A DNA stretch of 64,000 bases from Aeromonas eucrenophila (GTDB lineage: Bacteria > Pseudomonadota > Gammaproteobacteria > Enterobacterales > Aeromonadaceae): positions 327,007 through 391,006 of the forward strand of contig NZ_CDDF01000014.1 in the NCBI RefSeq assembly GCF_000819865.1, given 5' to 3'. Shown piece after piece: positions 53,334 to 63,060 of this stretch. Both the position numbers and the translations under genes were made by a program. The notes below the pieces were generated by a model, which saw only the letters and a program-made list of their open reading frames with translations, was not told the origin of the DNA and did no database searches. Within the stretch, counting starts at the first letter, position 1. The number at the start of each line of letters is the position of its first letter.

Positions 53334-53416
53334 ATGGCCTCCTTGTCACTGATTGCGAAGAAAATGGCATTGGTTATTTTTATATCACTTTATGACAAGG
53401 ATGTTGATAACGAAGA

Positions 53417-54091
53417 TCAAAGGGGCAGGGCGAAATGGCGCTGCAACAGCCGATGGGTGAAATCAATCTTGAGATAAAAGCCCCGTGGCAGGGTCTGGAT
53501 CGGCTGGCCGTTGCGGCCGATGGCGCGGGTCAGGGCCTTGCTGTTCGCCGCCTTGGGCCTTAGCTGCATGACTTGACCATGGCGGGCGCTGATCTGCTCC
53601 ACTTCCCCCAGCACTATCATGTCCATCAACTCTTCCCAATCCTGACGCAGCAACCGATCTTCTTCCTCGCTTGGGCTCCACAGCAGCGGCATGCCGACCC
53701 GGCGCTCACCGATCGGGATCTCGCGGCTGCCCTCGACCGGGATCCAGAGTACCCGGGAGAGCTTGTTGCGCACGTTCGACTCTTCCCAGCGCTGGCCGCT
53801 GACACCGATCAACGGCGCGACGCAGACGAAGGTGGTCTCCAGCGGCTTGCCCTGAGGATCCACCGGGATCGTCTTGAGCTCTACCCCCAATTCCGGGAAG
53901 TCCTGCTCCGGCTTGCTGCCCGCGCTGGCGCCCAGTTGCCATTCGATCAACTGGCCGATCCAGCCTTTGTCCCGCCGCAGATCCCGTGGCACCGGGATAC
54001 TTGCATCGGCGGCGAGCTGGGCCAGGGGGAGCCCCGCCATGGCATAGGCGCGCGCCAATAATTCTTGCTCTGACTGGGGACTGATGGGCAT
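53417..54091 (-). CDS. mutH: DNA mismatch repair endonuclease MutH
   Basis: MutH nicks the unmethylated strand at hemimethylated GATC during mismatch repair, so its presence implies Dam methylation. The 224-residue protein has the active-site block [11 protein letters not shown] with Asp64, Glu71 and Lys73, at the same spacing as E. coli D70, E77 and K79. AGGAG lies 6 bases before ATG 54091. The long frame upstream of this is outside the family. It faces rppH across a 732-base gap. Confidence 0.96.
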   Translation of the reverse strand: MPISPQSEQELLARAYAMAGLPLAQLAADASIPVPRDLRRDKGWIGQLIEWQLGASAGSKPEQDFPELGVELKTIPVDPQGKPLETTFVCVAPLIGVSGQRWEESNVRNKLSRVLWIPVEGSREIPIGERRVGMPLLWSPSEEEDRLLRQDWEELMDMIVLGEVEQISARHGQVMQLRPKAANSKALTRAIGRNGQPIQTLPRGFYLKIDFTHRLLQRHFALPL

Positions 54092-54823
54092 GAGGGACTC
54101 CTGTGAGATGAATGAGTCTAGCAAGTCTGCTTTTCGTTGAGGATCGCTGTTTTTATAACCGATCACTGGCCAACTGTGCACAGGGGAGGGTAGATTGCCA
54201 ATAATCATCTATGGTGATGATTTTAAAGGAATTTGACTTTTTATGCCAGCCGTTGGGATCGGAGGATCCTCGCTGAAACGAGTTGTCCAAGGGTTTGGCC
54301 TGGCTGTTGCACATAGTTATCCACAGAAATCTTGGATAACTGGCATAAAGTGATCATAGTGGCCCCTTCACCGGAAAAAAATGTGAGAGTGCACCGATTT
54401 TTCCCGCCATATCGGTGCAGATAATGCGCCAAGCTTGTGGATAAATCAGCCATGGTGGATCTTTGAGCAGTCGAACTTGTTCACAATCCGGGAGCAGGAT
54501 CCTCGGCGGCAAAAGACATGGATCTTGATCCAGCATTTAAATATTAACTACATGTATTTAAATGAATATTTTGTTTAATGGCGAATGAGGTATGATAAGG
54601 AATGATTTGGTACCCCGTTATGAAACTACTGTATATACCCGTTTGATCACAGGCTTATGCACAGTCTGGGTGGGCAACTCACGGCAGCTGATCCTAAAAT
54701 TTGTTTATAACTTAGCTTGAAAAGGCAAGTTATTCATGAATGGAAGATGACAGTCCTTGTTTGCCGCCACGGGGTGAATGTGGAACAATCTCTTTATAGA
54801 TTCAGCCTTTATAAGGTGATCAC
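54092..54823. other. Long mutH-rppH intergenic region with three DnaA-box matches
   Basis: This 732-base non-coding stretch has TTATCCACA (54317-54325), its complement TGTGGATAA (54436-54444), and TTATGCACA (54655-54663). All fit the DnaA consensus TTATNCACA. An AT-rich patch lies at about 54535-54600. It also must hold the mutH and rppH promoters. No protein frame longer than shadow frames, no tRNA and no strong terminator is visible; an undescribed RNA or replication-linked element is possible. Confidence 0.55.
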
Positions 54824-55363
54824 GTGATAGATGGTGACGGATTTCGTCCCAATGTCGGCATCGTGATCTGTAACCGTGACGGACAAGTATTGTGGGCTAA
54901 GCGCTATGGGCAGCACTCCTGGCAGTTTCCGCAGGGGGGGGTTGATGATGGTGAGTCGCCGGAACAGGCCATGTATCGTGAGCTATACGAGGAGATAGGC
55001 CTCAAGCCCGAAGACGTGACCATCTTGGCGATCAGTCGCAACTGGCTGAAGTACCGCTTACCCAAACGACTCGTTCGCTGGGACAGTTCACCGGTCTGTA
55101 TTGGCCAAAAGCAGAAATGGTTTTTGTTACAGCTCGATCCGGGCAAAGAGTCCAGGATCCAGTTCGGTTGTCATGGTCACCCGGAATTCGATGATTGGCG
55201 TTGGGTCAGCTTCTGGTACCCGGTTCGTCAGGTCGTCTCCTTCAAGCGGGAAGTCTACCGCCGGGTGATGAAGGAGTTTGCCCCACTGGCCATGCCGGTG
55301 CCTGTGTTGGTACAGGCGGGGCAGGCTAATCGGAAGGATGGGCGGCGTAACCGCTCGCGCTAA
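54824..55363 (+). CDS. rppH: RNA pyrophosphohydrolase RppH
   Basis: RppH removes pyrophosphate from 5' triphosphate mRNA to start RNase E decay. The 179-residue product has the Nudix box starting [22 protein letters not shown] and the RppH core [19 protein letters not shown]. It is 13 bases upstream of ptsP, and the mutH/rppH-ptsP-lgt-thyA order is as in E. coli. Confidence 0.96.
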   Translation: MIDGDGFRPNVGIVICNRDGQVLWAKRYGQHSWQFPQGGVDDGESPEQAMYRELYEEIGLKPEDVTILAISRNWLKYRLPKRLVRWDSSPVCIGQKQKWFLLQLDPGKESRIQFGCHGHPEFDDWRWVSFWYPVRQVVSFKREVYRRVMKEFAPLAMPVPVLVQAGQANRKDGRRNRSR

Positions 55364-55376
55364 GGAGCACAACTAG

Positions 55377-57647
55377 TTGTTGACGGAACTCAGACGCATC
55401 GTCGAGAGCATGGCCGAGGCCAATACCCTCGAGCAGGCCTTGCAGGCATTGGTGAGCCAGACCCGGCTCGCCATGACGGTCGACTGCTGCTCCGTCTACG
55501 TCGCCGAACCGGACATGCGGCGTTATCGACTGGCGGCCACCGATGGCCTGGCCGAGTCGGCGGTGGGCAAGGCCACGCTGCCGTTCGAGCAGGGCATCGT
55601 CGGTCTGGTGGGTCAGCGCGAAGAGCTGATCAACCTGGCCGATGCCCCTTCCCACCCCAGCTTCAAGTTCTTGCCCGACGTGGCCGAAGAGGCGTTTCGC
55701 TCCTTCCTCGGCGCCCCCATCATGCATCAACGCCAGGTGGTGGGCATCTTGGTGGTGCAGCAGAAAGAGAGCCGGCTGTTCGATGAGGGAGAAGAGTCCT
55801 TCATGGTCACGCTGGCGGCGCAGCTGGCGGCCCGCATCGCCCAGGCCCAGGCCAAGGGCTGGTTGCAGAAGACCGACTGGAGCAAGCCCCTGCGCGGCAT
55901 CGCTGGCGCCAGCGGCATCGCCATCGCCAAGGCCTGGGTGTGGCGCCCACGGAAGGCGCTCAATACCATCACCCCGCGCAAAGACGAGGAGCATGGCAAG
56001 CAACTGGCGCGCCTTGAGCTCGCGGTGGAAGAGGTGCGACACGATCTGGAGAGCCTGGCGCTGCGCTTTCGCGAGAGCTATAGCGAGGATTCGGTCGCCA
56101 TCTTCGATATCTATCTGCACCTGTTGAACGATCCCGGCTACATCAAGCCGATCCGCAACAAGGTCAGCAAGGAGCACTGGACCGCTATCTCCGCGGTCAA
56201 GCTCATCAGCGATCGGCTGATCGAGCAGTTCAAGGGGATGAAGGATCCTTACCTGCGCGAGCGTTCCGCCGATGTGAAGGACATCGCCCAGCGGCTCATC
56301 AGCCGTCTGGTGCAGGATGAGCCCGAGCAGCTCACGGTCGGGGAGCCCGTGGTACTGGTGGCCGATGAGGTGACCGCCACCATACTGGCCGAGATCCCGC
56401 GGGAGTTTCTGAGCGGGGTGGTGTCGCTCAAGGGGGGCACCAACTCCCACGCCGCCATCCTGGCGCGGGCCATGGGGGTGGCCGCCATCATGGGGGTGGA
56501 TCTGCCCCTCGGCGACATAGGTGGTCGCACCCTGGTGGTCGACGGCTACAGCGGCGATCTCTTCATCGAACCCAATCAGGTGATCCTGACCGAGTACCGA
56601 CAACTGCTCAACGAGGAGCGGGAGCTCGATACCCTGGTGCGCAGCGTCGACAACCAGCCTTCCGAGACGGCCGACGGCACGCCGGTGTCGCTGCTGCTGA
56701 ACGCCGGTCTCAGCGCGGATACCGAGATCTCCCTCAATCATCTGGCGGACGGGGTCGGGCTCTATCGCACCGAGATCCCCTTCATGCTGCAGGAGAGCTT
56801 CCCCTCCGAGTGGGAGCAGACTGCCCGCTACCGCGGCATCCTGGAAACCTACCGGGATCGCCCCGTTTGTATGCGCACCCTGGACGTGGGGGGGGATAAA
56901 CAACTGCCCTACTTCCCCATCGTGGAGGAAAATCCTTTCCTTGGCTGGCGAGGGATCCGGCTCACCCTGGATCACCCCGAGCTCTTCCTGGTGCAGCTCA
57001 AGGCCATGCTGAGGGCGAGCGAGGGGTTGGACAATCTGGCCATCATGCTGCCGATGATCAGCAGCGTGGGCGAGATCCGGGCCTCCCGCCGCCTGCTGGA
57101 TCAGGCCTGGCGCGAGGTATCGGAAGAGGCGGCCAGTCGCAATGCGCTGATCCGCTATCCCAGTCTCGGGGTGATGATAGAGGTGCCCTCCGCCCTCTAT
57201 ATCCTGCCGGAGATGGCGCCGCTCATCGATTTCTGGTCGGTGGGCAGCAACGATCTGACCCAGTACCTGCTGGCGGTGGATCGCAACAACGCCCGGGTCG
57301 CCAACATCTATGACGCCTTCCATCCGGCGGTGATCCGCGCCCTGCAACTGCTGGTCGATGCCTCCCATCGCTATCAGAAGCCGGTCTCGGTGTGTGGCGA
57401 GCTGGCCGGGGATCCGGTGGGCGTGCTGCTGTTGCTGGCCATGGGCTATCGCCGTTTCAGCATGAATACCCACAACATCTCCCGCATCAAATACGTGCTG
57501 CGCCAATCCCATCTCGGCGAATTGACCAAGTTGCTGACCGATGGTCTCAAGCACGACAATCCCCATGTGCTGCGCGGCCTGTTCGCGCGCTATCTGGAAG
57601 AGCACGGCCTCGGCGGCCTGTTACGGGCTGGCCACAAGGCGAAATAG
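55377..57647 (+). CDS. ptsP: PTS(Ntr) enzyme I, PtsP
   Basis: PtsP starts the nitrogen-related phosphotransferase relay (PtsP-NPr-PtsN), taking phosphate from PEP. The 756-residue product has an N-terminal GAF domain (about 1-160), a linker, and the swivelling phosphohistidine domain with GGTNSHAAILARAMG (His358). The PEP-binding barrel (GLYRTEIPFML, GSNDLTQYLLAVDRNN, VCGELAGDP) closes it. I accept the TTG at 55377 (AGGAG 9 bases upstream), matching the E. coli MLT start; the next TTG codon is also possible. Confidence 0.95.
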   Translation: MLTELRRIVESMAEANTLEQALQALVSQTRLAMTVDCCSVYVAEPDMRRYRLAATDGLAESAVGKATLPFEQGIVGLVGQREELINLADAPSHPSFKFLPDVAEEAFRSFLGAPIMHQRQVVGILVVQQKESRLFDEGEESFMVTLAAQLAARIAQAQAKGWLQKTDWSKPLRGIAGASGIAIAKAWVWRPRKALNTITPRKDEEHGKQLARLELAVEEVRHDLESLALRFRESYSEDSVAIFDIYLHLLNDPGYIKPIRNKVSKEHWTAISAVKLISDRLIEQFKGMKDPYLRERSADVKDIAQRLISRLVQDEPEQLTVGEPVVLVADEVTATILAEIPREFLSGVVSLKGGTNSHAAILARAMGVAAIMGVDLPLGDIGGRTLVVDGYSGDLFIEPNQVILTEYRQLLNEERELDTLVRSVDNQPSETADGTPVSLLLNAGLSADTEISLNHLADGVGLYRTEIPFMLQESFPSEWEQTARYRGILETYRDRPVCMRTLDVGGDKQLPYFPIVEENPFLGWRGIRLTLDHPELFLVQLKAMLRASEGLDNLAIMLPMISSVGEIRASRRLLDQAWREVSEEAASRNALIRYPSLGVMIEVPSALYILPEMAPLIDFWSVGSNDLTQYLLAVDRNNARVANIYDAFHPAVIRALQLLVDASHRYQKPVSVCGELAGDPVGVLLLLAMGYRRFSMNTHNISRIKYVLRQSHLGELTKLLTDGLKHDNPHVLRGLFARYLEEHGLGGLLRAGHKAK

Positions 57648-57731
57648 GCCGATTGATAATCATGCCTTGTCCCTGCTGACGAATGATCGGAGAATGCGGC
57701 TTTTCTCATTTCTCAAGATTGGGGCCGCACG

Positions 57732-58556
57732 ATGCAGCACGATGGATATTGGGTTTTCTCGCAGATTGATCCCGTAGCATTCAGTTTGGGACCACTATCG
57801 GTACGCTGGTATGGTCTCATGTACCTGTTTGGTTTCGCCTTCGCCATGTGGCTTGCGGGGCGTCGTGCCGATGCACCGAACAGCGGCTGGACCCGTGAAG
57901 AGGTATCGGATCTGCTGTTCTACGGCTTCCTCGGGGTGATCCTCGGTGGCCGCATTGGCTATGTGCTGTTCTACAACTTCGATCTCTTCCTGGCAGATCC
58001 CCTCTATCTGTTCAAGATCTGGACCGGCGGCATGTCGTTCCACGGTGGTCTCATCGGGGTCATCACGGCCATGTGCTGGTTTGCCCACAAGACCAAGCGT
58101 CACTTCTTCACCGTGGCCGACTTCGTGGCACCCCTGATCCCGTTCGGGCTGGGCGTGGGTCGCATCGGCAACTTCATGAATGGCGAGTTGTGGGGTCGGG
58201 TGACCGATGTTCCCTGGGCCATCATCTTCCCGGAGGCGGGCCCGGAGCCGCGTCATCCTTCCCAGCTCTATCAGTTCGCCCTGGAAGGGGTGGTGCTGTT
58301 CATCATCCTCAACCTGTTCTGGCGCAAGAACCCGCCACGGGGTGCCATCTCCGGCATGTTCCTGCTGTTCTACGGTCTGTTCCGCTTCCTGGTGGAGTTC
58401 GTGCGCCAGCCGGACAGCCAACTCGGTCTCTACTTCCAGGAGATCAGCATGGGCCAGATCCTCTCTACCCCGATGATCATCATCGGTGCCATCATGATCT
58501 GGGTCGCCTACAAGCGGCCACAGCTGTTCGGTAACGTGGCGAAGGAGGCAAAGTAA
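57732..58556 (+). CDS. lgt: Prolipoprotein diacylglyceryl transferase Lgt
   Basis: Lgt attaches diacylglycerol to the lipobox Cys of prolipoproteins. The 274-residue inner-membrane protein has His104 in MSFHGG and the signature [14 protein letters not shown] (143-156), plus [15 protein letters not shown] 57732 fits the family start. Its stop (TAATG) overlaps the thyA start by one base. Confidence 0.97.
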   Translation: MQHDGYWVFSQIDPVAFSLGPLSVRWYGLMYLFGFAFAMWLAGRRADAPNSGWTREEVSDLLFYGFLGVILGGRIGYVLFYNFDLFLADPLYLFKIWTGGMSFHGGLIGVITAMCWFAHKTKRHFFTVADFVAPLIPFGLGVGRIGNFMNGELWGRVTDVPWAIIFPEAGPEPRHPSQLYQFALEGVVLFIILNLFWRKNPPRGAISGMFLLFYGLFRFLVEFVRQPDSQLGLYFQEISMGQILSTPMIIIGAIMIWVAYKRPQLFGNVAKEAK

Positions 58557-59350
58557 TGAGGGCTTATCTCGATCTGATGCAGAAGATCCTGGACGAGGGC
58601 ACGGTCAAATCCGACCGCACCGGCACCGGGACCGTCTCTCTGTTCGGCCATCAGATGCGCTTCAACCTGGCCGAGGGATTCCCGCTGGTCACCACCAAGA
58701 AGTGTCACCTGCGTTCCATCATTCACGAGCTGCTCTGGTTCCTCAATGGCGATACCAACACCGCCTACCTGAAGGAACACGGCGTCAGCATCTGGGATGA
58801 GTGGGCCGACGAGCACGGCGATCTGGGGCCGGTCTACGGTGCCCAGTGGCGCTCTTGGCCGGCGGCCGATGGCGCCACTATCGACCAGATCCAGCGGGCG
58901 GTGGATGACATCAAGCACAACCCAGATTCGCGCCGGATCATCGTCTCCGCTTGGAACGTGGGCGAGCTGGACAAGATGGCGCTGGCCCCCTGCCACGCCT
59001 TCTTCCAGTTCTACGTGGCGGATGGCAAGCTCTCCTGCCAGCTCTACCAGCGCAGCTGCGACGTCTTCCTCGGCCTGCCGTTCAACATCGCAAGCTATGC
59101 CCTGCTGACCCACATGGTGGCCCAGCAGTGTGATTTGGCGGTGGGTGACTTCGTCTGGACCGGCGGTGATGTGCATCTCTATTCGAACCACATGGAGCAG
59201 ACCGCGCTGCAGCTCTCCCGCGAGCCGCGACCCTTGCCGCAGCTGGTGATCAAGCGCCGGCCTGACTCGATCTTCGATTACCGCTTCGAGGACTTCGAGA
59301 TCTTGGGATACGACCCGCACCCCGGCATCAAGGCACCGGTCGCCATCTGA
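58556..59350 (+). CDS. thyA: Thymidylate synthase
   Basis: ThyA makes dTMP from dUMP with methylene-THF. The 264-residue enzyme has the catalytic Cys146 in [29 protein letters not shown] and [17 protein letters not shown]. It is translationally coupled to lgt (overlap of one base), exactly as in E. coli, and has the E. coli length. Confidence 0.98.
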   Translation: MRAYLDLMQKILDEGTVKSDRTGTGTVSLFGHQMRFNLAEGFPLVTTKKCHLRSIIHELLWFLNGDTNTAYLKEHGVSIWDEWADEHGDLGPVYGAQWRSWPAADGATIDQIQRAVDDIKHNPDSRRIIVSAWNVGELDKMALAPCHAFFQFYVADGKLSCQLYQRSCDVFLGLPFNIASYALLTHMVAQQCDLAVGDFVWTGGDVHLYSNHMEQTALQLSREPRPLPQLVIKRRPDSIFDYRFEDFEILGYDPHPGIKAPVAI

Positions 59351-59406
59351 CTCAGGTCGGGGGCCCTCGCCGGCATCAATACAGGGTGCGACAGCATCTT
59401 ATCGAC

Positions 59407-59428
59407 AGGCACCCTCGGGTGCCTTTCT
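59407..59428 (+). terminator. lgt-thyA terminator
   Basis: AGGCACCC (59407-59414) pairs with GGGTGCCT (59417-59424) around TC, followed by a short T-rich stretch. Confidence 0.75.
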
Positions 59429-59508
59429 CATTTGTGGCTCATCCCCATCAGACCCTGGTGTGACCGCCTCCAGGCAACAGAGCTGAGGGGGTTCACTCAG
59501 CTAAAATA

Positions 59509-59534
59509 TGAATTTCCATTCAAATTTATGAATG
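59509..59534. promoter_or_regulatory. Overlapping palindromes upstream of nhaA
   Basis: TGAAT-TTCC-ATTCA and CATTCA-AATTTA-TGAATG share their central ATTCA arm, giving three phased half-sites (TGAAT, ATTCA, TGAAT). They lie about 160 bases before nhaA. This is consistent with a regulator site; NhaR (LysR type) or ArgR are the candidates. Confidence 0.4.
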
Positions 59535-59692
59535 CCGCTGCGACTTGAAAAAGCGAGAAAAAACGGGGTTATAGCAGACTCGGTGATTTTTGCTTTCGGT
59601 TTTTCCGTTGTTAATGGCAGTTAGAAACGATTTTTCATTAACTCACTCCCGCTCTAGACTGAAAAAAATGCAATTTTATGGGTAGTCAGATC

Positions 59693-60883
59693 ATGAGCGA
59701 CGTAATCAAGAGATTCCTCAAACTGGAGTCAGCCTCCGGAATAATTCTGATCCTGGCGGCCTTGCTGGCCATTGGCTTGGCCAACTCGGCCCTGGCTGAT
59801 CACTATCGGGCCTTCCTGGATACGCCCGTGCAGGTGCGCATCGCCGCCCTCGACATCGACAAGCCGCTGCTGCTCTGGATCAACGACGGCTTCATGGCGA
59901 TCTTCTTCCTGCTGGTCGGGCTGGAGGTCAAGCGCGAGATGCTGGAGGGGGCGCTTTCGTCCCGGGTGCAGGCGACCTTCCCGGCCATTGCCGCGGTGGG
60001 TGGCATGCTGGCACCGGCGCTGATCTACGCCTTCTTCAACTACTCGGACGAAGTCGCCCGCGCCGGTTGGGCCATTCCGGCCGCGACCGACATCGCCTTC
60101 GCCCTCGGGGTGATGGCGCTGCTGGGCAAGCGGGTGCCGGTGAGCCTGAAAGTGTTCCTGCTGGCGCTGGCCATCATGGACGACCTCGGGGTCATCATCA
60201 TCATCGCCCTCTTCTATACCCAGCAGCTGTCGCTGACGGCACTGGCGGTCGGCATCTTGGCTATCCTGACCCTGCTGTGGATGAACCGCCGTGGCGAAGA
60301 CAGGATCGGCCTCTACATGCTGGTCGGCCTGGTGCTCTGGGTGGCTGTGCTCAAATCCGGTGTCCATGCGACCCTGGCGGGCGTGGTGCTGGGTTTCATG
60401 ATCCCGCTTAACGGCAAGCGCTATGCCTCGCCGCTCAAGCATCTGGAGCATGTGCTGCATCCCTGGTGCGCCTACCTGATCCTGCCGCTGTTTGCCTTTG
60501 CCAACGCGGGGGTGTCGCTGGACGGGATCGGTCTGTCGGCCCTGCTGAGCCCGGTGCCGCTCGGCATCATGCTGGGGCTCTTCATCGGCAAGCCGCTCGG
60601 GGTATTTACCATCAGCTGGCTGGCAGTGAAGCTGGGTATCGCCCAGCTGCCGAGCGGGGTCAACTTCAAGCAGATCTTTGCGGTCAGCATCCTGTGTGGC
60701 ATCGGCTTTACCATGTCGATGTTCATCGCATCGCTGGCGTTCGAGCATGGCGGATTGGATTACGGCAGTTACTCACGCCTCGGGATCCTGGCGGGATCCA
60801 GCCTGGCGGCCGTGGTCGGTTATCTCGCCCTGCGGATGTCGCTGCCCAACCGGGAGGCGGATCAAAGCACGGAGGGGTTATGA
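59693..60883 (+). CDS. nhaA: Na+/H+ antiporter NhaA
   Basis: NhaA expels sodium in exchange for protons and protects against salt and alkali. The 396-residue membrane protein keeps the ion-binding Asp163/Asp164 ([10 protein letters not shown]) and Asp133 at the E. coli numbering. It also has the family start [24 protein letters not shown] 59693 is taken; ATG 59678 would add five residues and lacks a ribosome site. Its stop overlaps the start of the next gene (ATGA). Confidence 0.95.
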   Translation: MSDVIKRFLKLESASGIILILAALLAIGLANSALADHYRAFLDTPVQVRIAALDIDKPLLLWINDGFMAIFFLLVGLEVKREMLEGALSSRVQATFPAIAAVGGMLAPALIYAFFNYSDEVARAGWAIPAATDIAFALGVMALLGKRVPVSLKVFLLALAIMDDLGVIIIIALFYTQQLSLTALAVGILAILTLLWMNRRGEDRIGLYMLVGLVLWVAVLKSGVHATLAGVVLGFMIPLNGKRYASPLKHLEHVLHPWCAYLILPLFAFANAGVSLDGIGLSALLSPVPLGIMLGLFIGKPLGVFTISWLAVKLGIAQLPSGVNFKQIFAVSILCGIGFTMSMFIASLAFEHGGLDYGSYSRLGILAGSSLAAVVGYLALRMSLPNREADQSTEGL

Positions 60884-61284
60884 GAAGACTGGGATGGTTG
60901 GTTCTGCTGGCAAGCCCGACACTCTGGGCGGGTAGCCTGACGGATTGCCAGCAGGATGCGGCCTCGGCCGGCTGCTCGGCTTATCTCAACGGGGTGGTCG
61001 ACGGTGCCCTGATGCTGGGGGAGCAACAAGCCAGGGCCAGGTTCGGTGAGACCTTTGCCGAGCGGGCCCTGAGCAGCCGGGCCGGGGAGCGGGTCAAGAA
61101 GTCCAACAAGCGCTATTGCGGGGAACGGATGCCGGAGCCGGTCGCGCTCAAGCTCAGCCTGCAGGCGCAGTTCGATGCGAACAAGGTTGACTCGATCAGC
61201 GACATGTATGACATTCTGGCGGTTGAACTCAGCTGCTACCGGAGCCCGCCTGGCGCGGGAACCCCATCGGATGTCACACCTTAA
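60880..61284 (+). CDS. Exported four-cysteine protein of unknown function in the nha operon
   Basis: The 134-residue product begins with a signal peptide ([18 protein letters not shown]). It has Cys23, Cys32, Cys80 and Cys119, suggesting two disulfides in the periplasm. The pattern C-x8[13 protein letters not shown]...YC...SCYR resembles the Rap1a/Tai type, but that is a weak impression and I assign no function. GGAGG precedes ATG 60880, which overlaps the nhaA stop by 3 bases; its own end overlaps nhaR by 14 bases. It is therefore made with both. Confidence 0.8.
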   Translation: MRRLGWLVLLASPTLWAGSLTDCQQDAASAGCSAYLNGVVDGALMLGEQQARARFGETFAERALSSRAGERVKKSNKRYCGERMPEPVALKLSLQAQFDANKVDSISDMYDILAVELSCYRSPPGAGTPSDVTP

Positions 61285-62203
61285 TTACAATCATCTTTAT
61301 TACTTTTGGATGACTCAGAAGAAGGGCTCCGTCACGCAAGCGGCGGAAGCCCTCTTCTTGACTCCGCAGACGGTCACCGGCCAGATCAAGCTGCTGGAGC
61401 AGCGGCTCGGTGGCAAGTTGCTGATGCGCAAGGGGCGCTCCCTCGAGGCCACCGAGCTTGGCCAGCTCGTCTTTCGTTACGCCGACAAGATGTTCAGCCT
61501 CTCCTACGAGATGCTGGATATCGTCAACTACCGCAAGGAGAGCCAGATCCTGTTCGACGTCGGCATCGCCGACGCGCTCTCCAAACGCCTCGCCAGCCGG
61601 GTACTGCTCTCTGTCATCCCCAACGACGGCTCCATCCACTTGCGCTGCTTTGAGTCGACTCACGAGCTGCTGCTGGAGCAACTGAGCGAGCACAAGCTCG
61701 ACATGATCCTCTCCGACTGCCCGGTGGATTCCAGCCAGCACGCAGGCTTGCTTTCCAAGCGGCTCGGTGGCTGCGGCGTCAGCTTCTTCTGCAAGGCGCC
61801 CCTGCCTTCGCTGCCGTTCCCCGCCTGTCTGGAGGAGCGCAAGCTACTCATCCCCGGCCGTCGCACCGCCATGGGTCGTCAGCTGACCCACTGGTTCGAG
61901 CAGCAGGGCATCTCCCCCAGCATCCTCGGTGAGTTCGACGATGCGGCGCTGATGAAGGCATTTGGTTTCTTCAATCAGGGCATCTTCATGGCACCGACCA
62001 TCTATCGGGAGGAGATCCTGGAGGGGGAGGGGGTCATGCTGCTGGGAGAAACCCAGGATCTGATGGAGGAGTATTACGTCATTTTTGCCGAGCGCATGAT
62101 CCAGCATCCAGCGGTGAAACGGGTGTGCGAGAGCGATTTCTCCTTCCTGTTCGCCGGGCAGGAGGATTTTACCGCTATCCAGCCGGCGCCCCTGTCGTTT
62201 TAA
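61271..62203 (+). CDS. nhaR: Transcriptional activator NhaR
   Basis: NhaR is a LysR-type activator that responds to Na+ and turns on nhaA. The 310-residue protein closely follows E. coli Nha[84 protein letters not shown], and [17 protein letters not shown] 61271 lies inside the end of the upstream gene, giving coupled translation. Confidence 0.96.
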   Translation: MSHLNYNHLYYFWMTQKKGSVTQAAEALFLTPQTVTGQIKLLEQRLGGKLLMRKGRSLEATELGQLVFRYADKMFSLSYEMLDIVNYRKESQILFDVGIADALSKRLASRVLLSVIPNDGSIHLRCFESTHELLLEQLSEHKLDMILSDCPVDSSQHAGLLSKRLGGCGVSFFCKAPLPSLPFPACLEERKLLIPGRRTAMGRQLTHWFEQQGISPSILGEFDDAALMKAFGFFNQGIFMAPTIYREEILEGEGVMLLGETQDLMEEYYVIFAERMIQHPAVKRVCESDFSFLFAGQEDFTAIQPAPLSF

Positions 62204-62253
62204 ATGGAAGAGGCAAGGGGGTATGATGCCTGCCTTGCAGAAGAGGGAATGAG

Positions 62254-62556
62254 ATGCAGCTGGAAGAGATGGAGGCGAATGCCGGGCGTGCGGTGACTCT
62301 GCTCAAGGCATTGGCCAATGAACGGCGCTTGTTCATTCTGTGTCAGTTGCTGGAGCGGGAGTTGTCGGTGGGGGAACTCAACGAGGTGCTCAGGTTGAGC
62401 CAATCGGCCCTGTCACAACATCTGGCGGTGCTGCGGCGCGATGAGCTGGTGACGACGCGAAAGGAGGCCCAGACGGTCTACTATTCGCTGCGCAGCCATG
62501 AGGTGCGCGAGATGATAGGTCTGCTGCACAGGCTTTACTGCAGCGCAGATAAATAA
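62254..62556 (+). CDS. hlyU: ArsR-family regulator, HlyU-like
   Basis: The 100-residue winged-helix protein matches what I recall of Vibrio HlyU: ALANERRLFILCQLLERELSVGELNEVLRLSQSALSQHLAVLRRDELV and KEAQTVYYSLRS. It has Cys30 and Cys96, the pair proposed as a redox switch in HlyU and BigR-type members. HlyU lifts H-NS silencing of haemolysin genes; the target in this organism is not visible here. A strong terminator follows. Confidence 0.85.
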   Translation: MQLEEMEANAGRAVTLLKALANERRLFILCQLLERELSVGELNEVLRLSQSALSQHLAVLRRDELVTTRKEAQTVYYSLRSHEVREMIGLLHRLYCSADK

Positions 62557-62582
62557 AAAACCGGCCCTGGGGCCGGTTTTTT
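62555..62582. terminator. Bidirectional terminator hlyU/rpsT
   Basis: AAAAAACCGGCCC (62555-62567) pairs with GGGCCGGTTTTTT (62570-62582). It serves hlyU and, on the other strand, rpsT. Confidence 0.92.
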
Positions 62583-62605
62583 GAGCTTTATACAGCCGAA
62601 GCTGA

Positions 62606-62869
62606 TTAAGCCATAGCTTTGATCTGGGCAGACAGGCGGCTCTTGTGACGAGCAGCTTTGTTCTTGTGGATCAGGCCTTTGGTAGCCATACGATCCATGA
62701 TCGGCTGGGCAACAGCGAAAGCGGCAGTGGCAGCAGCCTTGTCGCCAGAAGCGATGGCAGCAATTACTTTCTTCAGATAGGTACGGGTCATGGAACGACG
62801 GCTGGCGTTGTGTTGACGACGTTTCTCTGACTGAATCGCGCGCTTCTTAGCAGATTTGATATTAGCCAA
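62606..62869 (-). CDS. rpsT: 30S ribosomal protein S20
   Basis: The 87-residue protein is a standard bS20 ([36 protein letters not shown], ...[14 protein letters not shown]). Codon use is that of a highly expressed gene. It is divergent from murJ, the usual gammaproteobacterial order. Confidence 0.97.
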   Translation of the reverse strand: MANIKSAKKRAIQSEKRRQHNASRRSMTRTYLKKVIAAIASGDKAAATAAFAVAQPIMDRMATKGLIHKNKAARHKSRLSAQIKAMA

Positions 62870-63060
62870 GGTAAAACTCCTAAAACTGTCTTAGCGAGTG
62901 TATTGAAAAGGCCCGGAAATATGCCCTTCCAACCACATATTGTCAAATGATTTGTGCAAATAAACACCGCCCCCCGGTGGTGTGTCAGTTGGGAGGCGGT
63001 TAAACTGTCGGCCGATTCTACCAGCATTCTTTCCATTCTGACAGTTCCAGAGGCTTCGTC

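Larger units (their letters stand above)
59351..59692. other. thyA-nhaA intergenic region with palindromes
   Basis: This 342-base AT-rich region has the thyA terminator and then the overlapping inverted repeats at 59508-59536: TGAATTTCCATTCA (59509-59522, a full 14-base match to an ARG-box form) and CATTCA-AATTTA-TGAATG (59517-59534). Either ArgR or NhaR could be the binder. No RNA gene was recognised. Confidence 0.45.

Noticed and set aside
54092..54823. Apparent richness in GATC sites next to mutH
   Set aside because: About 12 GATC in 730 bases looks high, but neighbouring coding stretches such as thyA have a similar density, so it is not specific.
55326..57605. A 759-codon open frame on the minus strand
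   Set aside because: It lies entirely antisense to ptsP, which has full domain evidence. High-GC third positions create long mirror frames; the translation is His/Gln/Leu-rich without domains.
60880..61284. Calling the nha operon unknown a Tai/Rap1a immunity protein
   Set aside because: Only the cysteine spacing and a G-VDG stretch resemble the family, and no type VI effector is nearby.
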